From the NCBI GenBank assembly GCA_963920525.1, contig OY986438.1, positions 192,856,962-192,920,961 on the forward strand: a DNA stretch of 64,000 bases. The letters are read 5' to 3'. Below are positions 1 to 12,735 of this stretch, piece by piece. This DNA is from Dichetophora obliterata (Eukaryota; Arthropoda; Insecta; Diptera; Sciomyzidae). Numbering within the stretch: the stretch's first letter is position 1; every line of letters begins with the position of its first letter. The notes beneath the pieces were generated by a model, which searched no databases, was not told the DNA's origin, and saw only the letters and a program-made list of their open reading frames with translations. Position numbers and translations under genes: made by a program.

Positions 1-53
1 GTTATAAAAAAGATTTAATTTACCCTAAAAATTTTTAACTGTGCCCTTTCCCC

Positions 54-1194
54 ACACTCAGAAAAAAGTTTATCGGAATATGAGAAAAACGGCATCATAT
101 TAAGTGAAAAATGGTATTGACTTTGCTCCAGAGAATGCTTTTATCTAAATGTGATCCCAAAAATTCCCTAAAAATTGCAAAAAGCTTCCATGGAAATGAG
201 AAATATTTTCTCATTAATAAAAGATAAATTCTTTTTAATAGAAAAATATTTCTTTATCATACGTTCAACCGTTTTCTTTATTTTGTAAATTATTCCCGAA
301 AACAGAGAAATATTTATTTAATTTTAATAAATGTTTTCTTTAAGTTGCGTTTATAGTTTCTCACAGAAAATAACACTTTCTTTAAAAAAAAGATATATTT
401 TCTTAACATTGATACAACATATTTCTTTATTGCGTACATTTTTCTTTAAAACACTGAAGTATATCCGCAATTACGAATAAAAAATTATTTTTGTCAAACA
501 TTTGTTTTAACTCAGTTCTAAGCAAAGTAGAAGTATTAATACCACATTGTGATTCAGTTTTAAAAATATTAGTTAAAAATGTGTTAAGAGGTAGAATAAT
601 TGTTGTGACATTGCTTTTCGGAACTCTTTATAAATATTCCAGAAATTTATTCTGAAAAACGATTTTGTTAATGCATCCAAAGAAACAGTAGTAATAAACA
701 ACATCGCTTTGTATAGCTATGTTAAGTAAAAAAAACCTTTTGAAGGAACAATCGTCATAATATGCCGAATATGCAACACTTGCTTTTTACAACATTAATC
801 AATTGCTCTCACGCTTTCTATTTTTTTCGTACCTCATTCAATATAAGAAAAATATATCGATTTTTGAGAAGAAGCCTTTTCAATTTTTGAGAAAGGATTT
901 GTTGTTATTGAAGAAAATATTTCGCATAATGAATTATTTATCAACAATAGAGAACATTTTTCATTTTCTATAAATTTTTCTCTATAAATGAGATTTTTTC
1001 AGTGAGAGAAAAATACTTATCATTATTAGAGACGTGAAATAATTTCATTTCTCACAAGGAAGGAAATATTTCTTCGAATATGAGAAAATTTATTATAATT
1101 GAAGTAAATTTTATTTGAAATAAAGAAAATTTCTATTATCGAAAATAGAGAAATTTTTTATCACGAAAAGATAGGTGTTTTTTTTTCTGAGTGT
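54..1194. repeat. TIR element with CACTCAGAAAAAA ends
   Basis: The block begins with ACACTCAGAAAAAA (54-67) and ends with the inverse motif, TTTTTTCTGAGTGT, at 1181-1194. The interior is AT-rich and full of short GAGAAATATTT-type subrepeats in both orientations, as in a non-autonomous foldback or MITE-type element. No coding capacity is visible. The exact ends and target duplication are uncertain. Confidence 0.45.
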
Positions 1195-3470
1195 AGCTAT
1201 ATCTTAAAAAGTTATGCATGAATTTTCGTGTTTGATACCTCTTTAAATAGGTATTTGCATTACCCTTCTTTTGAAAGAACAGCAAATAAAAAAACAGCAA
1301 AATTTGTAGGCCATTTTTGCAATTTTGGAGGCCTATAACTTCTAAGCCAATTGCAAGCGGCCTAAAATTTTCCCAGATTTCGATTAAGGAGGCCAAAATC
1401 AATATAATATAACAAAAAAATATTAAAAAAAGAGTTGTAGCTATTCTTGAATTATACCAAAATATTTTGTTTTTCTTAAAAATCATGTACATATAATTGA
1501 TATTTATAACAAAATCTTCAATATAATTAATGTTGATTTGATGAAATGTTCTTTTGTTCGAAAAACTGGAAGTTAGTTATAGAAAATTTTCACAATACTT
1601 GATTTTTCGATGAGCCTTTGGCTCTCACAAATTTTCCCATGTAAACTTGGGTTTCTGAGAAATATGAAGAGATTAGTTCTAGTTAACCTTAACTCAAGTT
1701 AAAGTTAACCAAATCATGATTGATAAAATCGTGCGAAGCTTGCATACTAAATTGTGTGAAGTAAGCCAAAATTATTGTTTACTGTTCCTTGGAAATGTCT
1801 CGGGAGCATTCCTTGTAATATACCTTGTTTCATTTAGCAAAAAACATTTTAACACACAAGAAAAATATACACTTTCCCCATAATTCTTAAAAATTTTTTG
1901 GAATTTTCATCAAAGTATTATTTATTTAATCATAGAATTATGGAAATATTTACAAATTTAATAAAGTAATGTAAATTTATGTTAATAATTATTATGTTCG
2001 TTCTTAACTAAGTGAGAATTTCTAATCTTTTACTTGGCAATTTGATTGAGAATAATATATTATAAATTATGTTATCTTAAGCTATGCTATGTATAGGTGA
2101 TGATGACCTACACAAAATGTTGAGAAGCTCTTCTTGCCGACAAGCTACTGGCCAATACTTGTCTCAAATGGTAAAGAGCAGATGAGACCTTACGAAAGTT
2201 TCCATTTGTTTTTTTAACCCTAGCTTATAAATATCAATCAAACACTCATTGGATTTATTGGAATTGCATAGATTTATTTTAAAATTAGTCGTAAATATAT
2301 ATCAAATTCATATGAAAAAACTGCATTGGATTTAAGTTATGGTAGTTAGTTATGTCATACATATCTACATATTTATATGAGTACGTATAATTTTATATTA
2401 ATAAATTATAAATTGCTGCAAGTTATTCTCAATATAAAGGTCATATAACAAACAACATTGTAGACAGATAGATGGATAGTTACTTATTAAAAAAAAAGTA
2501 TCTTAAATATGCTTAAATAATACTTAAGTAGCTCAGATTTATTACTAACTTAATTTATTTATTAGTAAATATATTTAAAATATTTATTTTATGTTTATAT
2601 TTAAAGCAGCGCATACAAAAAACTACACTCAATGCATATAAAATCTACATAAATTGTGCTTAATAGAAACAATATTTTACTAAGCTAAAAATTTTAAACT
2701 TAATAAAAATGTTTAAGGTAACAACTTAATTAACTTAATATACATAGTATATGCAATTCTAAAGCAAAAAAAGGCATATGAAGTTTTTATTTTTTATTGT
2801 TTTCTTTAAACAATTGCAACGTAATTACAAAATTTTTTTAAAGTGTTTAAAAAAAATGGCTATAACTTTCTGTTATTTAACCATTTTAGTTTTTAACATA
2901 AACTCAAATCTGTTAAATAAGCAATAACAATTTTATTTGCTTATAATTTACTTATTTTATTTTATATTTACATATTTTAGCTCTGCTTACAGTGTAACGC
3001 TTTTTTTTAACTGTTTTTGCTTATAAATAAACAAATATGTATGTATACTATAAGTTTAAACATTTTGGCACTGTATGCATATGTATGGATTGTGTGGTAA
3101 TTATGTTTGAGTGATTACTTTGTAATGAGTTTTTAAATTGCCATTTAAACGTTTTTAGCATTGGGTTGATAACGACGCTGATGAATGTGTATTTGATTGA
3201 TTAGATTAACTTTGTCAAAATTGTTTTCTGGGAAAAAATAAAAATACTGATAAAATTTCTATGCGAGTTGAATGAATTTTAAACCTTCAAACTAGTTTTC
3301 GTTTTGCAAGTGCATATTACTTAGACGACAAAAGTCATTGGTTCTTGTTGTTTTTATCTTACTTTTTGTGTGGTTGTTTTAAAGCAATATATAACCTGTT
3401 CTAGTTAAAGTTCTGCATATTTTGTGACTTTGTACAACATTGTTTCCCAAATTTTTGTCTCATGTCCGCG
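1195..3470. other. AT-rich intergenic DNA, nothing recognised
   Basis: Very AT-rich sequence with short simple runs. I see no gene, RNA gene or clear element boundary. Confidence 0.5.
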
Positions 3471-3476
3471 GGTAAA

Positions 3477-3542
3477 GAGCTTTTCTGCCACCTCACGTTA
3501 TGTATGGCTGTAGTAAAAGCTCTGTTCTGGCAGGTGGCAGAA
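3477..3542. repeat. short GC-richer hairpin
   Basis: TTCTGCCACCT at 3483-3493 is matched by its inverse complement AGGTGGCAGAA at 3532-3542. A second, competing pair is AGAGCTTTT near 3476 with AAAAGCTCT near 3516. The two alternative stems overlap. It could be a structured transcript or a transposon remnant. Confidence 0.35.
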
Positions 3543-3641
3543 TGCCGGCCACTGTTATAAAGCAAAGAGTTAAGTTTTTTAAATGCAGCAATGCTATAGC
3601 AATGCTATATAGCAATGCTATATGAAAAATAAGTAGAGAAA

Positions 3642-4685
3642 TGTCTCCGGTTGTGGGACACTCTTAGTATTTTTTGACAGAAAGCAAATATCGTGGATTT
3701 GTTATTGCCAGTTATTTTGCTAGCACCGAAGTGAATACACAAATTTGTTTGCTTGCTGTAAGCATTAAAAAAATCAACACAGTAGCAACTTTTGAATTTT
3801 GGAGAGTGCAATAAATTGAAGTGAAATAATAAAAAAAAATTGTTATGCTCAATTTATGAAGTATTATCATTGTATTTTGTGATGAAACATAAATTTCTGG
3901 CAAAATATGTTCACCATACAATTTTGAAAGTCACTTTTGAAATGACTACAATTCTCATTTGTGGGTAACCGGTTGTGGGACACCTTGTCTTTTGCTATTA
4001 AAGTATGAATTTGAATTACAAACTGTTATTATAGTTTTTATCAGCATATAATATTTAAATTATGTTTTCTGGCATTTTTACGCATTTGGAAGATGACGAA
4101 TAACACGAAACAAGTGCCATTTCTGTAGTTTTTTGCGCAATTGAAGGCTTCTGAAATGAAAAAATGTTGTTATTTTTTGCATTTTTGGTGGTTTTTTTCT
4201 TATTTTCCGATTGTTAGTGAATTATTCAAGGTGTCCCACAACCGGGTCCAAATTTTTTTTTTAACAAAAATTAATTCTTTATTTAATTGGTCGTAAAATT
4301 TTTCTGTCGAACTAAATCAATACAGTTACTTTAGCAAAAAATTTTGCTTATTTGATAAGCTTTCGTCACCTAAAATGCAAGAAGGCGTAACAACAAAAAA
4401 GTCAATATCGACTTTTTGATTGATTATGATTGATTCACCGTATCACAATAAATGTGCCTATAAAATTTTACACTCCTACAACTAAAAACGACATTTTTAC
4501 AAACAAAATTCCAAAAGTCGTCAGTGCAAGCGTTTAAGAAATTTATAAAGTTTTTTGCTTCACCTGTAAAATCATAAAAAGTGTTGTTACGCCTTCTTGC
4601 ATTCTAGGTGACGATATGTTCACATATTATACACTTGATCAAGAATTATGAGCAAAAAACCTAACGTGTCCCATAACCGGAGACA
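3642..4685. mobile_element. TIR element, TGTCTCCGGTTGTGGGACA family, with nested hairpin
   Basis: The left end TGTCTCCGGTTGTGGGACAC at 3642 is inverted at the right end as GTGTCCCATAACCGGAGACA, finishing at 4685. A second inverted pair of the same terminal motif lies inside (ACCGGTTGTGGGACACCT near 3968; AGGTGTCCCACAACCGG near 4229), so the element carries duplicated termini. Between the inner motif and the right end sits a separate hairpin (4364-4613). No transposase reading frame is present, so it is non-autonomous. Confidence 0.6.
4364..4613. repeat. nested inverted repeat, ~31-bp arms
   Basis: CGTCACCTAAAATGCAAGAA begins the left arm at 4364 and runs to about 4394. The right arm, about 4583-4613, is its near-perfect inverse, ending in GGTGACG. 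The loop is about 190 bp. It looks like a MITE inserted in, or forming part of, the surrounding element. Confidence 0.55.
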
Positions 4686-6420
4686 CTCCCTACATATAAA
4701 ATTATATTTATATGATAATTTTTTTACAAAGTTTATTAAAATTTTTTCTCAACACTCATCATATAACATATTTTTAATGGATTTTATATTTATTTCTTAA
4801 AGCCCCGCTTGAAATCTAAAGTAAAAAGACTTTGTTTCGGGATCTCCATCAAGAGTATCGAAATGTTGATACCAAAAATTGTTATTGTGTAAAATCAAAT
4901 AAAATTGAACCTTTTTTTGGCAAAAAACCACTTTTCGTATGAATTTTTTTTTGTGACAATTCATAGAAAGCAAAAAACTTGATTTACAAAAAGTGTTTTT
5001 TGTCCAAAAAATTACTTCTTTTAAAATTCCAGCAAGCTTAGGGTTACAAAATCGCGAAATCCTTTCGTGGAGGGTACCAGCTAATCAGACACTTTTTTCG
5101 ACCCTACCTAATGCACAAAAAAATGGAAATAATTTTCATTATAAATGTTTTGTGTGCCATTTCATTTTTGATATGGACTGTTTTCTGTGCCGATAAGCAA
5201 TAATCGCTTAAGTCAACTTAAGATAGAAATGAGATATTATTGTAGCTCGTATAGCACTATATTCACACAAAGCATGACCTTAGCCAAAGCGATGACACAA
5301 AAACTAAAGACCCTTTCATATAACATACATGGCGATTGAAAACTTCGAAACAAGTTTTCTCGAAACTTTGAAATCAGACTTGAGGTGTTATTGCTTATCG
5401 ACATTGATTTAAAGAATATATTTAATTTTTATTTTGAATGTTATTTCGCTGAATTATTTAAGATTTTGGGAAATTTTTTTATGTAGTAAATATTAATGTG
5501 TATGTTATTAATGTAGGTACTTTAAGATGAAGGTGTAATAATGGATTTCAAAATATTTTTTGTAATCCATTATTATTTGCTTTGTGAGTGTAGATAGAGA
5601 AAATAATAAAAAAAAATACATTTACTCTTAGATCTTTGGCAAATCTTTAAGCTCACCTTTTCAACTAAAACCGGATTCACAGATCACCTTCAGCACAATC
5701 ATCAAATTTTTTTTTATATATGAACTTTTTCGCTTTCTCCACTCTCAATTAGAGAGAGTAAAAAGAAGCGGATGCACGCTCTTTGACATGATTAAAAAAT
5801 TTAAATGTTTGCATAAACTGTTGAAGTTGGGTGATCAGTGAATAAACGCTTAAAAAAATGTTTGAATTTTTTTTTTTTTTAATTTTGTATTACATATTTT
5901 GACATACACTTACTTTACAATGTGTTTATTATGCGCATTTTTTCTACATATAATATGTATGTATATTTGTAAATTTTAAATATCTACGTTCTATTTTCAC
6001 TACCATTCAAGAATTCATTTTTCTATTTCTTCTGTTTTTTACTTTTTTTTTGTTAGTTTGAAGTTGAGTACGTCTTAAATGGTTATTGTTTGATTACAAA
6101 ACATTAAAACACTTTAACAAACGCCTAGCCTAGAACGAGTTCACACATGCGCACACAGAAATTAAGTTTCTGATTTGACTATAGTAAAGAGAACTAGTTT
6201 TGAGCGCTTTAAGCAAGTTTTCTTTTTCTTTTAGTATTAAGCTATTTTATTTGCTTTATCAATTAGCACTTTTATTAAAAAAAATTACTTAAATTATTTT
6301 AAAATGAACAGAAATTAATTTGCATTTAATTTTATATACAATCATTTAGAAAATATAGAAAAAAATTTAAAATTTTGTGTAGAAAAATTAATTTAAACGA
6401 TATTTTTGTTAGTAAATATT
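4686..6420. other. AT-rich intergenic DNA, nothing recognised
   Basis: No gene or clear repeat end was seen. A short reading frame at 4993-5196 has no recognisable features and is probably chance. Confidence 0.45.
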
Positions 6421-6800
6421 AAAATAATTGCAGGCTTCGACTAACGGATTCTGGTAAAGGTATACTATTATATAAAATTTAAGTGAACATTTTTCGTTCC
6501 AGGTAGTCTCCAAAAGTTCTGCGTCGATGTTTATGAAATAAGCTTTGAAATATTATATATGTGCTAACAAAAAATATAGGTGTATTTCCCTTATTTTTAT
6601 TACCAAAATTCCAAAATAATTACGGACTTCGATTAACGGAATCTGGTAGAGAAGATAGTTCAATACTATTATACAAAATTTAAGTGAATATTTTTTGTTT
6701 CAGGTAAACTCAAAAAGTACTGTGTCGATTTTTATGAAATAAGTTTTGAAACATCATATTTGTGCTAACTTACAATATAAGTGTATTTCCCTTATAAATA
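6421..6800. repeat. two-copy tandem repeat, ~192-bp period
   Basis: A unit starting with AAAATAATTGCAGGCTTCGA at 6421 recurs at about 6613 as AAAATAATTACGGACTTCGA. Both copies keep the downstream block containing CGGAWTCTGG, a TTCC/TTTC AGGTA segment and TGTGCTAAC. Divergence between copies is substantial, so the duplication is old. Confidence 0.6.
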
Positions 6801-7079
6801 AACTCCATGTTACTCTCTATTCTATTATCTTTTAGTAACAAAACAAACATATGCGAAACAAAACAAATGCATGTTCAGTTATCTAGCTTTGAGCTGCGAG
6901 CATGCGACCAGTAAGGTACATGCAAACAAAAAACAAATGTGTTTTGTTATTTCGTTTGACATGTCTGTATCAAGAGCAGTTCCCTTTTTTACTAGAGCAA
7001 CGCCAGCGCAGCGGCAGATATATACTCGTAAAATTATACATGTCAGCATCAGCGTTTTAAAAATTGACATCTTCTAATT

Positions 7080-7800
7080 CACGATATTGTTGCATCGTTG
7101 CATCGTTGCAAATGTGTTTTTGAAAGGGTAGATTTTTGTGAGCACACATTTAATATTAAAGGGAAATTCATTAACTTGTGTATCTGAGATTGCAAAATTC
7201 TGCAATTGTAAAAATTTTCTATTAATTGTCTACATTTTTTCCAGTTTATTTTGAACTTCACAGCTGATTGATAAAAATCCAAATTATTTTTTACTTGAAA
7301 TTTTACTTAAATCAATTTTATGGCGAAAAAAAAACTTGAAGACACAATTAATCTTGGTTTTATGTGCTTATCTTTCATATCAATTTTCTTTGCTATTTAC
7401 TTTTTTTCTTTATCAGCTGTCAGTTTGCAACTTAATATTGCATAGGTATAGTAAATAAAGACTAAAGGGCAATTCACAGTCTTATGTATTAGAGATTGCA
7501 AATTTGTGCAATAGTAAAAATCAATTGTGAACGGTCTTTTTCGGTTAACTTTGAAATAATTGTTGCAAAACATGAAATTCACAGCTGATTGATGAAGCAC
7601 TAATGAAAAAAAGCTCTAAGGCACAATTATGTAATTATTTTTTATTTTTTTATTCCATGCGTTTTTTTTTTGCCTTTACTTTTTTTTATTACCGGGTGTG
7701 AGCTTACAATTTAGTATTGCATAGTAAATATAAACTATAGGGCAGTTCACGATCTTTTTTGCACTTGATTATTTGTGAACACATTTTTTTGGCCTACTTA
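7080..7800. repeat. degenerate ~300-bp repeat units
   Basis: Blocks with GGGMARTTCAC, GAGATTGCAAA and TTCACAGCTGATTGAT recur near 7160-7270, 7467-7590 and partly from 7739. The left edge near 7078-7125 (ATTCACGAT, GTTGCATCGTTGCA) is found inverted at 11663-11697, so the same family occurs on both sides of the foldback element at 7938. Confidence 0.45.
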
Positions 7801-7937
7801 AATGATTTGTAAAAGAAAGAATATTTTGATTGTTTTTCAGTTTGTGCGGTATTAACTATTTGTACTTTGTTTAATTCTGTAATATTATGCCGAAAAAAGT
7901 GAGAAAGAAACAATAATAGACTAACAGAAGTAGGCAC

Positions 7938-9827
7938 CAGAGAACTGCACAAGCCTACTCGAAGTCTATTTCAAGTTCTTGCTTAAAATACAAGTTCAAG
8001 CTAGCTTAAGCTTGATAATTTTGAATCAAGTATAGCTTGTAATTGAATATAAATAAGCCCACTACAGCTTGCGACTTGCAAGTATGCTAGCTTATAAGCG
8101 AACGGTACGAAGTTTCAAGTAAAGGAAAGCTTGATGCCTTCGGCAAAAAGCTTAAAAAGCTTGAAATTAAAGGCAAGTATTTAATTCAATTAAAGCAAGT
8201 ATCCAAAAAATTCAATGAGCTTCTATAGGAAAAGCTTTAGCGTATTATGACTTTTGAGGGTTCTGTGGACTCCATGGTTGGCAGTTTTAGGGGTGGATGA
8301 TTTCGGATCTGATGTCAGAATTTAAAACTAAAGATGGCGGATAGAGTTGCCACCTAGATTTTTGGGTATTTTTGCAAATTATTTTAACTTTGAAATTCTG
8401 ACAACGGATTTTAGTTCGAATATAATGTCACAGTTTTAAAATTTAAGATGGAGTTTAGGGCTACCAACTAAATTTTTACCACAGTATTGCCACCTAATAA
8501 TATGTATATTTAAGAATTTTAAACATCATTTAGCACTGTTTGGGAGTCACTGATTTCGAATCTGAAGTCAGAATTTTAAAATTCAAGATGGTGAATAGGG
8601 TTGCCATCTTCATTTTTTTATTTTTATGAATTCGGGGCTGGCAAAAAAAATTATACACCAAAAATGGGTCTCTGAATCCGAATCCGTGGTCAGAATTTCA
8701 AAATTATAAAATTTTGAAATAATAGGGTTGCCACCTAATAATATGTATTTTTAAGAATTTTAAACATCATTTAACAGTGTTTGGGAGTCACTGCTTTCAA
8801 ATCTGAAGTCAGAATTTTAAAATTCAAGATGGTGGATAGGGTTGCCATCTTCAATTTTTTTATTTTTATGAATTCGGGGCTGGCAAAAAAAATTATACGC
8901 CAAAAATGGGTCGCTGAATCCGAATCCGTGGTCAGAATTTCAAACCTATAAAATTTTGAAATAATAGGGTTGCCACCTAATCATATGTATTTTTAAGAAT
9001 TTTAAACATAATTTAACAGTGTTAGGGAGTCACTGATTTCGAATCTGAAGTTAAAATTCTTAAAAATACATATTATTAGGTGGCAGCCCTGTTATTTCAA
9101 AATTTTTTTAATTTTGAAATTCTGACCACGGATTCGGATTCAGCGACCCATTTTTGGTGTATAATTTTTTTGCCAGTCCCGAATTCATAAAAATACAAAA
9201 AATTAAGTTGGCAACCCTATCCACCATCTTGAATTTTAAAAGTCTGACTTCAGATTCGAAATTAGTTAAATGTCACTTTTAAATGATGTTTAAAATTCTA
9301 AAAAATACATATTGTTAGGTGGCAACCCTATTTTTCAAAATTTTATAATTTTGAAATTCTGACAACGGATTCGGATGCAGCGACCCATTTTTACCCTTTA
9401 GTTCGCGCCAGCTCAGAATTCGTAAAAATAAAAAAATTAAGGTGGCAACCCTAACCTCCATCTTAAATTTTAAAACTGTGGCATTATCGATATCAAATCC
9501 GAATATCAAAATTACAAGAATTCGGAAAAATACAAAAAAATATAGGTGGCAACTCTATCCGCCATCTTACATTTTCTATCTCTCTCTCTCTACACAAGCT
9601 CATTGAATTTTTTGGATAATTGCTTCAATTCAATTAATTGGATACTTGCGAGCTTACAAGCTTTTGCCGATCGTAAACAAGCCAAGCCAACGAGCAAGCA
9701 TGAATATGACTTGTATTTATTTGGTATTTTTGCAAGCTGGCTAAAGCTTGCTTTTTCAAGTTTGGATACATACTTGAATTCAAGTACTTGAAAAGACTTG
9801 AACTTCAAGTAGCTTGTGCAGTTCTCT
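7938..9827. mobile_element. Foldback-like element with 9-bp target duplication
   Basis: AGTAGGCAC flanks the block exactly at 7929-7937 and 9828-9836. The ends are inverted (AGAGAACTGCACAAGC at 7939; GCTTGTGCAGTTCTCT ending 9827). Inside, each arm is made of direct subrepeats of about 250 bp carrying GGGTTGCCACCTAATA and TGGGTCGCTGAATCC-type motifs. The arms are inverted about a centre near 9055. Long inverted arms made of subrepeats plus a 9-bp duplication fit a Foldback or MULE-type non-autonomous element. The 9546-9808 reading frames lie in the right arm and are not genes. Confidence 0.75.
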
Positions 9828-9836
9828 AGTAGGCAC

Positions 9837-11140
9837 TCTATCGCAATTAAACAAAATTAATTGTATCGTAAATTTTTGACTTTTTTTATTTCAGCTTAAA
9901 GCAGTTTATTGGCTGATTGAGTTTACAATCCATTGTTGTGTATGCGTAGCATTTAAAAAATACAGGTTTTTAGTGGTGCATCTTTACAAGAACGTAGCAA
10001 ATACAAATCTCCCAAGTAACATTGTTGGAGCAACTAGGTGCGAGTGAGTCCTAAAAGTGTTCTATAGGTGTATAATATGCGGTCAAAGCTTTACCGCAGT
10101 TTTGTTTGCTGCTAGTTGCTTTTAATTTTAAAGAAAATGCTCTAAATATGATTTTTTTACCATTTTGAGCTTTAATACTTTATACAGCTCTGTAAAGGAT
10201 TTTATCAAATCTGCAAAAGAGCAGAACTCTAAAATTTACTACTTGCTCTGTAAAGGATCTTTTAAAGTAATAAAAATTACTATACAGCAGTTTTAAAACT
10301 CGTATAATATTTGCTTTAATGTGTATTTTTGTATTGCATTTTTAAAGCGAATAGATATAAAATACTGTAAATTAATGCAATAAATTTTTTGGGAATAACA
10401 AGTGACTAAAAAATCTGATAAAGAGCTTCTTTGAAAAAAATGGCGATCTTATAAAAAATAGAAAATCTTCGGAGTTGAAGCAAGCTAAATATTAGTGTTT
10501 AAAATAATATTTAAAACGAAATTGATGATTTATATGATACATATATTTAAGAATAAAGTACTTAAATCATTTTTAGTTGATCTTAAAGAATGTTAAAAAT
10601 TTTCCAACTATTTTTAAATAATTAACACTTCTTAATTTTAATTATTTGTTAAGCCCGTTGTAGTTTTTCGAAGTACTACATTCACGTTTCCGATAAATTC
10701 AAAAGCGCACCGAAATTCGCAGCATATAACGAATACACGAACATGAGTCTGATATAATAATCACTTTATTATTTCTTTAATTTATTTGTCATTCTTATCA
10801 TCACCAACACTTGTCAAATTTTATATATTTATTTTATTTTTAACTTTAATTTTAATTTTAGTTTATTTTTAACACATACATACTTAAACGAATAATAAAA
10901 AAGAGCTTTGCAAGAGCTCTTATTTGGGTTTGACAGGGACTCTTTTAAAAGTTTACAGCTACTTCTACTCCTCATATGAAGTAAAAATAGTGCTTTGAAA
11001 CTCAAGAAAGTAGCCTTATATATTCTCTGCAAGAGCTTTAGTAGCGCGACTAAAGCTATAGTTGAAGCTTGCTGCTATATAAGATAGCACTATAAGCTCT
11101 GCAAGAATGAATATATGGCTAATATTGTTACTTGGGCTGT
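9837..11140. other. repeat-derived AT-rich DNA, no gene
   Basis: This stretch has repeated phrases such as RAAGAGCTTT and AGAGCTCT in both orientations (about 10190-11060), suggesting an old element. I could not define its ends. No coding sequence is recognisable. Confidence 0.35.
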
Positions 11141-11699
11141 GTATTTTGTTAGTGTAGTGCAAATATATGCAACAATATTTTGCAAATGCACTCATGCAAG
11201 ACCATTTTTACTAGATCGTGAACACCACTTATGGGTGTAAGTGTTGCAAATTTGCAATAGCGTAGTAAATGCATCCCTGTATATTTTATAAGTGTAGAGT
11301 AAAAATATACTCCACCATTTGCAAATGTTGTGCACTTGTGTGAATTGATAAATTTCACAACTTTGAAAAAGTGACGGTGGGTTCACGAAAAATTAACTGC
11401 ACAAGCCTTTAAGTTGTCAATTGCACTGGAAAGTGCCCTGAATCGTGAATACCCCTAATGAAAACAACTGCTCAAACAGCGGTGTTAACACAGTATCGGT
11501 GGTGGTGGTGTTCAATGCAAAAGAAACACATTCATTCATACTCACATTCGTCATGCAATTTTATTGGATTTGCATATGCTACAGCCTTTTGTTACAGCAA
11601 ATGCATTAATGTTGTAAATGCATATCAATGCTTTTTGTTTTTGTAAAAGCAGCTAATTTTGCATTTGCAACGATGCAACGAGATCGTGATTACCCTTAA
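11141..11699. repeat. diverged inverted-repeat remnant
   Basis: Sequence is rich in TTTGCAAATGC-type motifs in both orientations, with phrases close to 'CGTGAATTACCC' at several points (near 11447 and 11683). The right edge GCAACGATGCAACGAGATCG (11669 on) matches, inverted, the unit at 7078-7125. Confidence 0.35.
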
Positions 11700-11802
11700 A
11701 TGTTTTAAGTTTACTCCAAATTTATGTAGTTATTTACAAACATAAGAAGCAAGACAACTACTAAATATATGCCTTTGACATAGTTGTGCTCACATAGCTA
11801 TT

Positions 11803-12002
11803 CAGCCCAATCATGAAACATTTTCTCCCGGGAGTTGTAAAAGGGAGTTTCCGGTTTTAATATAGCAGATAAAGACATCTCATTTTTTCGCGGTTGATAA
11901 ACAAAATTGCATTAAAAATTTCCAAAAAGTTTTTAAACTTTATCTTAAAAACGGAAACCCGCGTTTACAACTTCCGGAAGAAAATGTTTCATGATTAGGT
12001 TG
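11803..12002. mobile_element. MITE, CAGCCCAATCATG family, copy 1
   Basis: Termini are CAGCCCAATCATGAAACATT on the left and the inverse, AATGTTTCATGATTAGGTTG, on the right, with long TIRs (about 38 bp including GGGAGTTGTAAA). It appears flanked by ATT on both sides, a 3-bp duplication. A relative lies at 13806-14021. It is non-autonomous. Confidence 0.7.
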
Positions 12003-12101
12003 ATTATGAAATTTCATTACAAACATTTTTGTAGAATATTGTAACCCCCTAGCGCCCTTTTTATCGGTCTTTTTTGATCCTTTTTAAAAAAGAACCCTTA
12101 A

Positions 12102-12384
12102 CCTTTACCTGGCCTCGTGGGGTACGTACATACCCCACGTTCTTTCTCGTTTTGATTTGTTTGGAATTTTTTCTAGTTTTTCGGATTATTTATGAACGCT
12201 GATCTTTATTTTTTTTTTCAATTTAGACTATTCTATAGTTTAAAGTGGTATCTAAAGATGATCTCTGAATTTTTTGAGACAAAATAGTCAATATTTAAAT
12301 TTTTACAAAGATTTTAATCACTGGGGTTCGTATGTACCCCACGAGTCCAGGTATGTTACTCAGGATGAGCATGCCAGGTGAAGG
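12102..12384. mobile_element. piggyBac-like MITE flanked by TTAA, copy 1
   Basis: TTAA occurs at 12098-12101 and 12385-12388. The ends between them are inverted (CCTTTACCTGGC and GCCAGGTGAAGG). Subterminal palindromes GTGGGGTACGTACATACCCC (about 12118) and GGGGTTCGTATGTACCCC (about 12325) lie at both sides. TTAA duplication and CCY termini are the hallmark of piggyBac-superfamily elements. At 283 bp it has no transposase. A relative of nearly identical size lies at 58874-59154. Confidence 0.65.
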
Positions 12385-12735
12385 TTAAACGTTATGAAGA
12401 AACATAGTAAAATTAATTTAATAAATTCCTCAAACTGCGCAATGAAAGTTTCATCGGATGATTCAGAGCGAACATATCTGCAGGTTAAAAATTTTTGTAC
12501 ACGAATTAATTAAAAACTGACCATTTTTCTGTATAGAATATAGTCTTATACAAATGTTGTCCAAAGAGGCATATAGTGAAATTTTTCAAGGAACATTTTC
12601 GTTAAAGTGCATTTTTGTAAACGATATTTCGAAAAAGGCCAAAAGAGACCCATAAAATAGGGCACTAAAGGGTTTAGATATTCTACAAAAATATTACTCA
12701 TAAAATTTCACTAAAGGTCTGAGAACACAACTAAT

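Noticed and set aside
1136..1492. 118-residue minus-strand reading frame
   Set aside because: Overlaps a TIR and consists of AT-driven Phe/Leu/Lys-rich sequence with no recognisable motif.
9546..9808. Overlapping frames on both strands
   Set aside because: Lie in the right arm of the foldback element; inverted repetitive sequence gives open frames on both strands.
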